A DNA stretch of 64,000 bases from Miscanthus floridulus. Lineage: Eukaryota; Streptophyta; Magnoliopsida; Poales; Poaceae. A model generated the notes under the pieces. It saw nothing but the letters and a program-made list of their open reading frames with translations. It made no database searches and was not told the origin of the DNA. Location of the stretch: NCBI RefSeq assembly GCF_019320115.1, contig NC_089591.1, positions 21,988,502 to 22,052,501 of the forward strand. Reading direction: 5' to 3'. This document shows positions 1 to 9,609 of the stretch, in pieces (the first letter of the stretch is position 1; every line of letters begins with the position of its first letter). The translations under genes were made by a program, and so were the position numbers.

Positions 1-677
1 TAAACTAGATAGTGACATGAGTCCTTCTCTTCTTCCCCCGTGAGAGAGTGTCGGTCATAGCCAGGGGCTATGGGCCTTGAGACAGTGCCGAGAGGGAGTT
101 GGCCTATCGACTGAGCGATGGTATGGTTATGGTATGGTGATGGTGAGGAGATGGTGGTACATCGATCCCAGGATCAAAACCTGGCTCGGAAAAGGGAATG
201 GAGTGGAATGTGTGTGGGAATGGTGTTAAAACTTGACGAACTATTACTATTTACTTGATATGCTATTGCATAGGAAACCCCAGCCTTATAGGTTCATTTT
301 GCTTATATCCAACTTGCATCCAATTTCCACAAAGCAATGCTCATAGGGATGGGAGTGGCCAGTACAAATCGTACTGATAAATTTTGGGCACATAGGTTCT
401 GCTGAGGAGTATAGTTCTGAGGAGTTTGACTGGATGAGGGGTTCGTGCCTACGCTCGAGTTTGGCGATCTTATCTTCAAGCTATTCTGAATGAATGCTAC
501 TTTTGATTCTACCAATGCAGCGATGTAATAAATTATGTAATTCTACACTATTTGTACTCTGATATTATCGTTGTATGGATGTGATATTCGACTGGAATCT
601 GGGTAATATGATCTACAACGATCTTGTTACACTTCGACGCTGTGGATTTCCCTTCACTGGAAATCGGGGTCATTTCA
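1..677 (+). repeat. 5' LTR of chromovirus A, 3' portion only
   Basis: Aligned by eye to 10905-11580 with about 27 differences in 677 bases, nearly all transitions, plus one single-base indel. It ends in TTTCA at 677, directly before the primer binding site. The start of the LTR lies outside the window. Confidence 0.92.
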
Positions 678-679
678 GT

Positions 680-692
680 TGGTATCAGAGCC
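680..692 (+). other. Primer binding site (initiator Met tRNA type), chromovirus A
   Basis: TGGTATCAGAGCC begins two bases after the LTR end. This is the standard plant gypsy/copia primer site complementary to the 3' end of initiator tRNA-Met, where minus-strand DNA synthesis starts. Confidence 0.9.
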
Positions 693-843
693 ATACTTGA
701 CCATAGGACGAAACCCTTAGAAATGGATGATAGAATAGGACGTAAACAGCCCTTCTTTCAGTTATATACCGATCCTACATTTACTTTTATGCAAGGCTTA
801 TCTATTATGGACCTGCTAACACCTGTCCCCTTGAAACATGCAG

Positions 844-2069
844 ATGGCAACGAACATCGACTGGCCGCCACTAGGACTGCTACCTCTGGACCATGCCAAT
901 CTTACCTTTGACCTACATGAGCTCAGGGGTTTTGCATAGACCCTCTACCGAGTTCTCGTCATGTTAGGTGTCCCTGACGAGCTTGTCAAGGTCACCTGCA
1001 TCGGGAAGCCAGCTAAGGAAGGAGGAATCGAAGGACCGATTATCACCTTAGTGGAGTGCCCAGCTAGCATTACCTTACCTTCTGTCCTAGCTTTCATCTA
1101 GTTGACTATAGAGGACACAGTCGAGGAGGGACTATGAGCTATCTCACACAAGGCACTTCATAGAGTGATGAGGGACCACTACGAGCACCTGAAGACGACT
1201 AGAGTTCTGTCTACTTCCCAAGGCCCTCAACCTCAGCCTTACCCCTAGTGAGCAGAGTTTCGTAGCAGGCAGAGTTATCCTTGCCGAGGAGGATAGATGC
1301 CTTCGTGTCTTAGCCATTCACCTACTGGAGTAGGACAGGTACATGACCCAGCTGGAGTAGAGGAGACGTCAGGACCAAGCCCTCTGGTGGAAGTACCAGG
1401 AGCGAGACTCGCAGGGAGCATGGGAGCGAGCTAGTCTACTGGAGACAGTTGCCAAGCTACAGGACTGAGCTCAACCGTCGTGAGGAGGACCACAGAGCCA
1501 AGGTCGTTGACTTACAGGACAAAGCAGCCGACCTAGGCAACAGGAACTGCTACCTCGACAGCAAGGTCTTGGAGTTGCAGAGTGAGTTAGACGACAAGAA
1601 GGCTGAGTTCAACTGCAGAGGAGACAAAGAGATATCCAAGGGGATTGATATGCTGAAGATCCAATCTCGGAACAAGACCCTGACTCAGGAGCTGGAAGAG
1701 TTCAGGAAGAAGACCATTCGCAACTAGAGTCACCTGATCGAGGCACTTAGGCAGACCGAGTACCTATAGGACAAGTGTGAGAGGACCTGGTAGGCTTGGT
1801 AGAAGTCTGATAGGAAGCGCCTCACAGAGATGAAGGGTATGTGGGATCAGCTACCCAAGGAGGTTCGTAGCAAGACGAAGCCTAGGATAGAGGAGTTTGA
1901 GTTAGCCCCGACTCGCCTCAACCTAGATGCCTGCCCTACCCTACCTGGAGCAAAGCCTACTGAGGAGCTTGCCGAGGCTTTGAAGTACGTGTCCCAACTT
2001 CACAAGTTTGACGAGGAGATCGAGATTGAGAACAGTCGTATCCCAGCCGCGGTGTACGAGTTAGAGTAG
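844..2069 (+). pseudogene. Pre-gag ORF of chromovirus A (unknown function, coiled coil), broken
   Basis: Before gag there is a reading frame of about 400 codons that is not part of the canonical gag-pol set. I start it at ATG 844, from which one frame runs to about 1250 apart from stops. The N-terminal third looks globular (for example LVMLGVPDELVKVTCIGKPA). From about 1290 to 1830 it is rich in E, K, Q, R and L with heptad-like spacing, suggesting a long coiled coil. It ends in an acidic stretch and TAG at 2067-2069. In-frame TAGs lie at 937, 1099, 1246, 1331, 1358, 1725, 1767, 1791 and 1800; TGA at 1135 and 1249; small frameshifts lie near 1270 and 1455. Element D has a similar ORF in the same place. 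The function is unknown; a structural or nucleic-acid-binding accessory role is only a guess. Confidence 0.65.
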
Positions 2070-2392
2070 ATGACCCTGTGTGGTCATGAGTCATGTCAGT
2101 AGCTTTCGTAAGTTGTACCCCATGATGTACCCCTTATGAGATGTATTATGAGACACTATGAGTAGAATGATTCTCACACGTCTTCAAGTGTAGCTATTGG
2201 AGATGATGCTATGTAATAAAACCCATGTAATGAATGTTTTGGATCTTATTGCATCTTATGGATCTTATTGCTTCTTTGTAATGAGTGTTGGATAGTGTAA
2301 ATGTTTTCTTTAAATCATCTAAATCATGTAATCATATTGAATTATAAGCACTTATGGCACAAGCACTAAACTCTCTATGATACACATTGTAG
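2070..2392 (+). other. Spacer between pre-gag ORF and gag, no gene seen
   Basis: These 323 AT-rich bases have no coding signal. They include a partial direct repeat of 'ggatcttattgc' near 2241-2272. They probably act as the leader for gag translation in the genomic RNA. Confidence 0.5.
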
Positions 2393-3666
2393 ATGCCAAA
2401 CCGCCATTCAAATCGCCTAATGAATCGAGGACGTGCGCCCACCCCTGAACCAGTTGAACCCAATGGGGGACATGGTGGCAACAACCGTGGTCGTGGCCAT
2501 GGCCGTGGACGTGGAGGGATACCTTTCCACCTGGAGAATACTCCGCCGCCTGAGGAGAACATTCCTCCACCACCACCACCGAACCTGGCAGAAGTGATGG
2601 CACAACTAGACCCAGCTTCTTGCAGCTCTTGTTGAAGGAGCAAACCATCGCCAAGGAGGTCAGCAGTATGACTTCCAAAGGAAGCTAGAAGGATTCCTAA
2701 AGCTAAGGCCACCTACCTATGATGGCACCAACCCTGACCCACTTGTAGCCGATGACTGGTTCAAGGAAATGGAGAAGAAGCTTGACCTCACTACTTTCAT
2801 GGATGATGAGTGTGTTGGAGCAGCCGCACACCAGCTCACAGGTGCAGCACACGCCTAGTGGGATAGTTTTAGTGACTCCCATGAGGACCCTGCCCACATC
2901 TCGTGGGATGAGTTCGCTGAAGCATTCACTAAGTATCACATTCCCAAGGGTATCATGGAGGCCAAAGCCGAGGAGTTCCGCAACATCAAGATGGGAAAGG
3001 ACAGGGTGACTGAGTACACTACCCGTTTCACTAAACTTCTATGCTATGCACCTTACTATGTTGTGAACTCTAAGAAGGAGAAGCTGTACTACTACCGCAA
3101 GGGACTTAACCCGCACATCAAGCTGAAGTTTGGCGGTATTGAGAGCAACACATTGCGTGCTCTAGTGGATCGCTGCATCTAGATTGAGAAGGACCGTGCT
3201 GAAGCTGGAGAAGAGTATAGGGATAGGAAGCATAAGCCTGAGGAGTCTCTCCGTGGTCGTGATCGCAAGAGGTTCTGTAGAGATGCACCATCTAGGGAAC
3301 GCTCACGCCATAACAGGGATGACAACCCTGGATCGAGTAGGGGAAGTGGAGGCTACACCACCAAATACTCCCACCCTGCTCAGGATCGTTACACCCGGGA
3401 CCATTATGCTCAGGACCACAACAGTCAGGACTGTTTCAACCGTCCCCGCACAGCGAATGAACGCCCAGCACAGAACCACTCCGCACCAAGCACTAGAAAC
3501 TGGAAGGCACCCGCGCAAACCCCTATAGGTGGTGCGCCTTTCACCTGCTTTGCTTATGGCCAACCAGGTCACAAAGCCGATGAATGCCCTTAGAACTCAG
3601 CTGCATAGAAGTCTCAGTTCAAGGGATCAGCTACTCATGGATGTCTCAACCATCTGGACGCCGAGG
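2393..3666 (+). pseudogene. Gag of chromovirus A, broken
   Basis: Gag is the structural protein of the cytoplasmic virus-like particle. The start ATG at 2393 opens a Pro/Gly/Arg-rich N-terminus. A frameshift near 2620 leads into the conserved retrotransposon gag domain (PF03732-like), with LRPPTYDGTNPDPLVADDWF near 2702-2763 and VTEYTTRFTKLLCYAP near 3007-3055. An Arg/Ser/Asp-rich linker follows. The zinc knuckle near 3538-3590 reads CFAYGQPGHKADECP: the second Cys of the CCHC box is Tyr, so RNA binding by the knuckle is probably lost. TAG stops lie at 2856, 3180, 3591 and 3606. Length and order fit a normal Ty3/gypsy gag. Confidence 0.88.
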
Positions 3667-3689
3667 AAGCACAAGCTGCCCCTGACGTT

Positions 3690-3977
3690 GTGTACGGTAT
3701 GTTTTTAGTTAATGGCAATACTACATCAGTTCTATTTGACTCTGGAGCAACTTGTTCTTACATATCATCCAAGTTTGCACGAGAACATGACCTATCTGTA
3801 ACCCCACGTGAAGATCCTATCATCACCAGCTCACCTTTAAGAGACCTAAAGTGCACCCACACCTGTAAGGGAGAGAGTCTTACCATTGATGGTCTTATCT
3901 TTAGAGCCGACCTAACCCTGCTACCTTCCACTAACCTAGATGTCATCTTAGGTATGGATTGGTTAACCATTCACTGA
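3690..3977 (+). pseudogene. Aspartic protease of chromovirus A
   Basis: This is a retropepsin-like protease domain of about 95 residues that would cleave the Gag-Pol polyprotein inside the particle. The catalytic motif LFDSGATCSYIS is intact, and the downstream ILGMDWL motif that closes the fold is present at the end. It is in the same frame as the C-terminal half of gag, as expected for a single polyprotein. It ends at TGA 3975-3977. Reading continues in this frame past the stop and then shifts to the RT frame at roughly 4060-4085, so protease and RT are separated by a stop and a frameshift in this copy. Confidence 0.88.
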
Positions 3978-4002
3978 GGTATCATATCATGTTCACCTAG
4001 AT

Positions 4003-5460
4003 ATGTCCAAGCGACCCACCCATCAGGCCAAGTCGTTAGATGTGAACCTCAGTCTAGGAAAGTCCACCTCTATCCTATGTGCCCTTAAAGCAAGTTCAGA
4101 AACACGAAAAGAGGAGAAGACAGTTCATGATGTGCCAGTAGTCAGAGACTATCCTGATGTATTCCCTGAAGAATTACCGGGTATGCCACCAGACCGTGAT
4201 GTCGAGTTCATCATTGATCTGTTACCGGGAACGGGACCCATTGCCAAGAGACCCTATCGCATGTCAGTTGATGAACTGACTGAGCTCAAGGAATAGCTTG
4301 ATGAGCTCATCTTGAAGGGATATATCAGGCCCAGTGCTTCACCCTGGGGATCCCCGGTTCTGTTTGTTAAGAAGAAGGATGGCTTGATGAGAATGTGCAT
4401 TGATTACCGGAACTTGAACACAGTCACCATAAAGAACAAGTAGCCCCTACCAAGAATTGATGATCTGCTTGACCAGCTTCGAGGTGCCAAGTATTTCTCC
4501 AAGATTGACCTTAGATCCGGCTATCATCAGATGAAGATTCAAGAGAGTGACATCCCGAACACAGCATTTGTGACTAGGTATGGTTAGTTTGAATTCACCG
4601 TGGTGTCCTTTGGACTCATGAATGCTCCCGCATACTTCATGAATATGATGAATAAGGTTTTCATGGATGAACTGGATAAGTTTGTGGTGGTATTCATTGA
4701 TGACATCCTTGTCTATTCATCCACTGCTGAAGAACACGAACATCATCTAAGAACGGTGCTTGAGAAACTAGCCCAACATCAGCTATACGCAAAGTTCAGT
4801 AAATGTGAGTTTTGGCTATAGGAAGTTGCCTTCTTAGGCCATGTACTATCAGCAGAAGGTGTCGCAGTTGACCCAGCTAAGATTGAAGCCATGAAAGAAT
4901 GGGATCAACCCTGTAATGTGACAGAAATCTAAAGTTTCTTGGGATTGGCTAGATATTATCGCCGATTCATCGAAAACTTCTCCAATATAGCCCGTCCGAT
5001 GACCAATCTACTGAAGAAGACCAAGGAGTTTGAATGGATGTCCGTGTGCAAACAAAGCTTCCAGGAATTGAAACAGAAGCTTACCACAACTCCTATGCTA
5101 TCATTGCCTGATATCAGCAAAGATTTTGTGGTCTATTGTGATGCATCCCGTCAAGGACTTGGTTGTGTGCTGATGCAAGATGGAAGAGTGATAGCTTATG
5201 CTTCTCGACAGTTGAAAGAACACAAGAACCGTTACCCAACCCATGATCTGGAGTTAGCAGCAGTTGTGCATGCCTTGAAGATCTGGAGGCACTACTTGAT
5301 AGGCAACAAGTGTGACATCTACACCGATCACAAGAGCTTGAAGTACTTTTTCACTCAAGAAGATTTCACCAATGGCTTGAGTTGATAAGGACTATGACCT
5401 AGGAAATTCACTATCATCCGGGAAAAGCTAATGTAGTCACAGATGCTCTTAGTCGCAAGA
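4003..5460 (+). pseudogene. Reverse transcriptase and RNase H of chromovirus A, broken
   Basis: The RT would copy the genomic RNA into cDNA, and RNase H removes the RNA strand. Conserved RT blocks appear in order: DVFPEELPGMPP near 4156, MCIDYRNLN near 4396, [12 protein letters not shown] near 4495, [11 protein letters not shown] near 4606, and the catalytic box [11 protein letters not shown] near 4687, with FIDD as the gypsy form of YxDD. The connection region ([11 protein letters not shown]) starts near 4936. RNase H follows with [16 protein letters not shown] near 5131 and [17 protein letters not shown] near 5248. Stops are TAG at 4294, 4441, 4585 and 4819 and TAA at 4930. The RNase H frame is lost near 5380. 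Order and spacing are otherwise full length. Confidence 0.92.
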
Positions 5461-7023
5461 GTTACTATCACACCTTGATCACTGAATTCAGTACCACCTG
5501 AGCTCAAGGGAGAGATTGATGATTTCCAACTAGAGATACTACCACATGGCTTGCTGAATGAGCTCCGCATACAATATGATCTCATAGATCACATCCGTCA
5601 AGCTCAGAAAAGTTGTGAAGAGATTGAGTATCTCCATGGTCTGATGAAACTAGGCTACAAGACCAACCACCAAGAAGATGAACAAGGAACCATCTGGTTC
5701 AAGAACAGAATCTGCGTTCCATCTGACCCAGTACTACGAGGGGAAATTCTGTCAGAAGCTCACAATTCCAAATACTGTATTCACCCTGGAGGGTCAAAGA
5801 TGTATCAAGACCTAAAGAAACACTTCTGGTGGAAAGGCATGAAGACAGACATTGCAGGACATGTGGCACGTTGTGACACCTGCAACAGAGTCAAGGCTGA
5901 ACATCAAAGGCCTGCAGGATTGCTAAAGCCTCTTGACGTTCCCAAGTGGAAATGGGAAAACATATCCATGGATTTCATAGTTGGATTGCCCCATTCGTAG
6001 AAAGGCAATGATTCCATCTAGGGTGATTGTTGATCGCTTGACCAAGATTGCTCACTTTGTACCAGTAAAACCAAGACCAACGCCGAGAAATTAGCGGATC
6101 TATACATTGAACATATTCTCAGATTGCATGGAGCTCCCTCTAGTATTGTATCTGATCATGGCCCTCAGTTTGTATCTCGATTCTGGGAAGCTCTATACAA
6201 GTCCATTGGAACCAAACTTGATTTCAGTACCACTTACCACCCACAGACAGATGGACAGATAGAACGAGTAAATCAGATCTTAGAAGACATGCTTCGCGCT
6301 AGTGTACTGAATTATGGCTCTGATTGGGAGAAATGCCTACCTTATGCAGAGTTCTCTTATAACAACAGCTACCAAGCTAGTATCAAGATGTCACCATTTG
6401 AAGCTCTATATGGCAGACCTTGTAAGACACCTTTGATGTGGTCCCAACCGGGGGAAAGATCATTCTTTGACTCCGCTAAGATTCAAGATGCAGAAGAAGG
6501 AGTTGCACAAGTGAAGGAGAATTTGAAAATTGCTCAAAGTCGATACAAGAGCTATGCCAACAAAAGGAGAAGAGAACTTGAGTTCAATGTGGGAGACTTT
6601 GTCTATCTCAAGGTATCCCCGCTATGTGGAACGGTCAGATTCCATGTGAAAGGCAAGCTTGCCCCTAGATTTGTTGGCCCATACAAGATTTGCAAGAGAA
6701 TTAGAAAGCTCGCCTACAAACTTGAGTTACCTGAGGAATTAACGGGTGTACACTCCATATTCCATGTCTCACAGCTACACAAATGTTTAAGAGTACCCAA
6801 TGAAGCAGTCCCAACTGGTACACTTGACATTCAAGATACACTTGAGTATAGAGAACATCCTATCAGAATTCTAGGTAGAGATACCAAAGAGACCCATAGC
6901 AAGACTATTCCTATGTGCAAGATTCAATGGAGTAATCATACTGAGAGAGAAGCAACATGGGAGAAAGAGTCTGACCTCCGGCTACGATATCCCTACCTTT
7001 CCGAAGAGTACGTTACACTTTAA
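5461..7023 (+). pseudogene. Integrase with C-terminal chromodomain of chromovirus A, broken
   Basis: The integrase would insert cDNA into the host genome. The HHCC zinc domain lies at about 5761-5900 (HNSKYCIHPGG, then CDTCNRV). The DDE core shows MDFIVGLP near 5968, IVSDHGPQF near 6145, and TDGQIERVNQ near 6247. A C-terminal module follows (FVYLKVSPLCGTVRFHVKGK near 6598). A chromodomain-like segment at about 6850-7010 includes ILGRDTKE, IQWSNHTEREATWEKE and LRLRYPYL; in chromoviruses this module directs insertion towards marked chromatin. The break at 5998-6120 has TAG at 5998, TAG at 6019, a one-base insertion and a compensating deletion near 6070. The last 299 codons (6124-7023) are open. 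Confidence 0.93.
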
Positions 7024-7025
7024 TC

Positions 7026-7057
7026 TTGGGGACGAGATTCTGTTAAGGGGGTAGGAC
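7026..7057 (+). other. Pre-PPT box and polypurine tract, chromovirus A
   Basis: TTAAGGGGGTAGGAC abuts the 3' LTR start at 7058 and is the plus-strand primer. The block GGGGACGAGATTCT just upstream recurs in near-identical form before the polypurine tract of element D (46466-46480). Confidence 0.8.
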
Positions 7058-7798
7058 TGTAACAACCCAAAAATCCACACACTGGAAATACCAACTACAA
7101 AATTTTTCTTAAAAACTTCCATGTGATGATGAGTGTCATGTATAGTAACCCAACCTAAGAAATGCATTAGATCTAACTCCAACCCAAGTTAACACATAAG
7201 CATGGCATGTCATTAGTTAATTGCGTTTATTTAAATTCTAACAAATAAGTGTTACATACATTAAATTGTGATTTGGATTTCCATTTGAGTTATGATATGC
7301 TTAACAACTCCAATAAATTAGGTGCACCAATTTGGAATTCAGATTCTAGAACCAAATTCGAATTCAAACAAAAGAGATGAAATGAAAAACAGAAAAAGAA
7401 AACGAGGAAGAAGGCCTCGCAGCCCAGGCTGCTCGGCTTCACGGCCTAGCCAGCCCAACCAGCGCCCACCTTGCACCGGCATGCCCATACGCAGCCCACG
7501 AGCCGGCCCAGCGCGTCGCCCACGCTTGCGCACCCGTCTGCCTCGCTCGCAGCCACTAGCCACTGGACCCCGCATGTCAGCCGCACCCCCCATCTACAGT
7601 GTCGTCTTCCTCACCCACGCCTCAACCGCCTACGCGACCGGCGCCCGATAGTTGTGGTAGGGGCGGGCCAGGGGGTCACGCCCAGGGCATGACCCTGTCC
7701 CCTTGCGCTTCGCCCACGCAACCCCGCACCACCGTCGGATGCGATGCATCCACCTCCACCGCACGATGCCATCCGCCCTGGGAGGCATGGCGCTCGGC

Positions 7799-7805
7799 TA
7801 TAAAG
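7799..7805 (+). promoter_or_regulatory. Likely TATA box of chromovirus A LTR
   Basis: TATAAAG lies in a GC-rich context about 740 bp into the LTR, where U3 should end. It would place transcription start near 7830. This is the only convincing TATA box in this part of the LTR; the start site itself is inferred. Confidence 0.6.
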
Positions 7806-8320
7806 CCAGCCCGCACACCGCTCACGCCCGGCGCCCTAGCTTCTCCCTCAGCCTCCGCCACTGCTTGGTGGCCCAGTAGCCGCACCACACCGAGAGTAGA
7901 GGGCCGAGAAGGAGATCGTGAGAGGAGGATCAGAGCCCCCACACGCTGCCAAAGTCGCCGGAGCCGAAGGCAATGCCATCGTCGGCATCACGATCACAGG
8001 TCGGCACTACATGGCACTGCTTCCGGAGCTACACGGCCGCAACTCGACACTGCACCGCCATCCTTTCTTCCACAGCACCCACGGTGAGCCCCGGTTCATT
8101 CCCTGCTCGCCACTGGACCTTGCTACTCCGGCCATGGCGCTCCATACCATGAGCGCATAGGCTAAGGCCATCCCTGGCCTCTAGGCACACTAGCACAACA
8201 CACTCACATTGACCATGACCATCCCCGAGCCCTTGGACGCTGTAGGCCTCTCTAGGTTCCTCGGACGCCGTAGCCGAGCACGCATGCCGCGCTCGCAATG
8301 CCGCCGCCATGACGCAGCCA

Positions 8321-8518
8321 CCACCAGTCCGAGCACCAGACCACAGGTCCGAGCACCTAACCACCAGTCCGAGCACCAGACCACAGGTCCGAGCACCTAA
8401 CCACCAGTCTGAGCACCAAATCATAGGTCCGAGCACCTGACCACCAGTCCGAGCACTAGACCACTGGTCTGAGCACCCAACCACTAGTCCAAGCACCAGA
8501 CCACCGGTCCGAGCACCG
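8321..8518 (+). repeat. 20-bp tandem repeat, ten units, in LTR A
   Basis: Ten consecutive 20-base units follow the pattern CCACCAGTCCGAGCACCAGA alternating with CCACAGGTCCGAGCACCTAA. This makes a 40-base higher-order repeat present five times. Divergence is higher in the last four units. It lies in the LTR just downstream of the inferred transcription start. Confidence 0.9.
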
Positions 8519-9516
8519 ACCAGCCATGGCCAGTACCGACGAGAGCGCCTAGCACCTCCTTGACTCGCCCGTTCCGTTCGCTAAAGCCATGGGTAACTCA
8601 CGCGCACGCCGTGACCACTCCGCAGGAGCCTATAGTGACCCGCGCGCCTCGCCGTCGTCACCATGTTGCCGTGGCCACCAGGAAGACCCTACCGGCCACC
8701 TAGGAACCAGATGTCCTGCTCGGAGCTCTAGATGCCCTCACCGCGTCCACACGGATCTGTAGGAGCCTACACGCCCCACTGTGATGCCTCCGAGGCCATA
8801 GCCCCCACACCGACGCCACCGACGTGATCGGAAGGCCGTCCGCCGTGGCCAAAGCCACCGGAGGCCCTAGAGGACCCCTCGACCTACCAACATGCCTGCT
8901 GGAGCATTGTGACGCCCATGCACACCACAAAGCCAGCCAATGCCGCTGCACCCGCGCCATTCCCGCACGCCGGTTGTGCTCGAGCCGCTGTTCGCCGTGA
9001 CCAGTGACTTAGGATGCACCATCTGTCACCCTAACTCCACCATTGCAGTCGCCATGGCATAGGGAGACTTTTCCCCACCTCAATTGGATGCCTAAGCTGT
9101 TGCGAGAGCTCGCCAGTGAGCATGTCGCCGGCGGAAGCGCGCCGTGGAAGAAATAGAGGAGAAGGGGCAAGGTGAGCAGCGCAGCCCTACACCCGGTGCA
9201 CATGAGCCAAGCCAAGGAGAAATGACGATGGGCTCGGTCCACCATGGACCCTGCCTTAGGACCATGGATCAGGAGCGCTGGTCCATCGTGAGCCACACAG
9301 TGTGAGCCGTGCTGCGGACGAAGCCCAATATGAGCCCACGGCCGTGACGTGGCTGCGCCACAGCATGCCACATGTTCGGCTCGGCCTGGCCCACACCGGC
9401 CCGACCTGAGCCCACCAAGGCCCGTTTGAGACCCGGCACATATTGACCATTGACCTGGCCCCACATGTCAGCAGCACAGACACGCTAGACCCACACGTCA
9501 GATGCTGATGTCATGA

Positions 9517-9609
9517 TGACGTCATGAAGGACCCACATGTCTGCGACCCAAGAGCCCCTAGACCCACCTGTCAGCTCAGAACCGAGACGATGACGTCATG
9601 CTGACGTCA
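9517..9609 (+). promoter_or_regulatory. Three TGACGTCA palindromes (bZIP/TGA-type sites) in LTR A
   Basis: The 8-base palindrome TGACGTCA occurs at 9517-9524, 9591-9598 and 9602-9609. TGACG elements are known targets of plant TGA/bZIP factors. Degenerate copies of ACCCACATGTCAGC surround them. Position inside a long LTR suggests an enhancer, but function is untested. Confidence 0.55.

Noticed and set aside
680..692. tRNA gene suggested by primer-site similarity
   Set aside because: Only the short 3'-end complement is present; there is no cloverleaf around this or the other primer sites.
2332..2712. 126-codon minus-strand ORF
   Set aside because: It is the antisense shadow of the Pro/Gly-rich Gag start of element A.
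7599..8087. 162-codon ORF and overlapping frames in LTR A
   Set aside because: GC-rich LTR sequence with similar-length frames on both strands and no recognisable domain; coding cannot be supported.
8321..8518. Regularly spaced repeats that could suggest a CRISPR-like array
   Set aside because: The 20-bp units are contiguous without unique spacers, inside a plant LTR.
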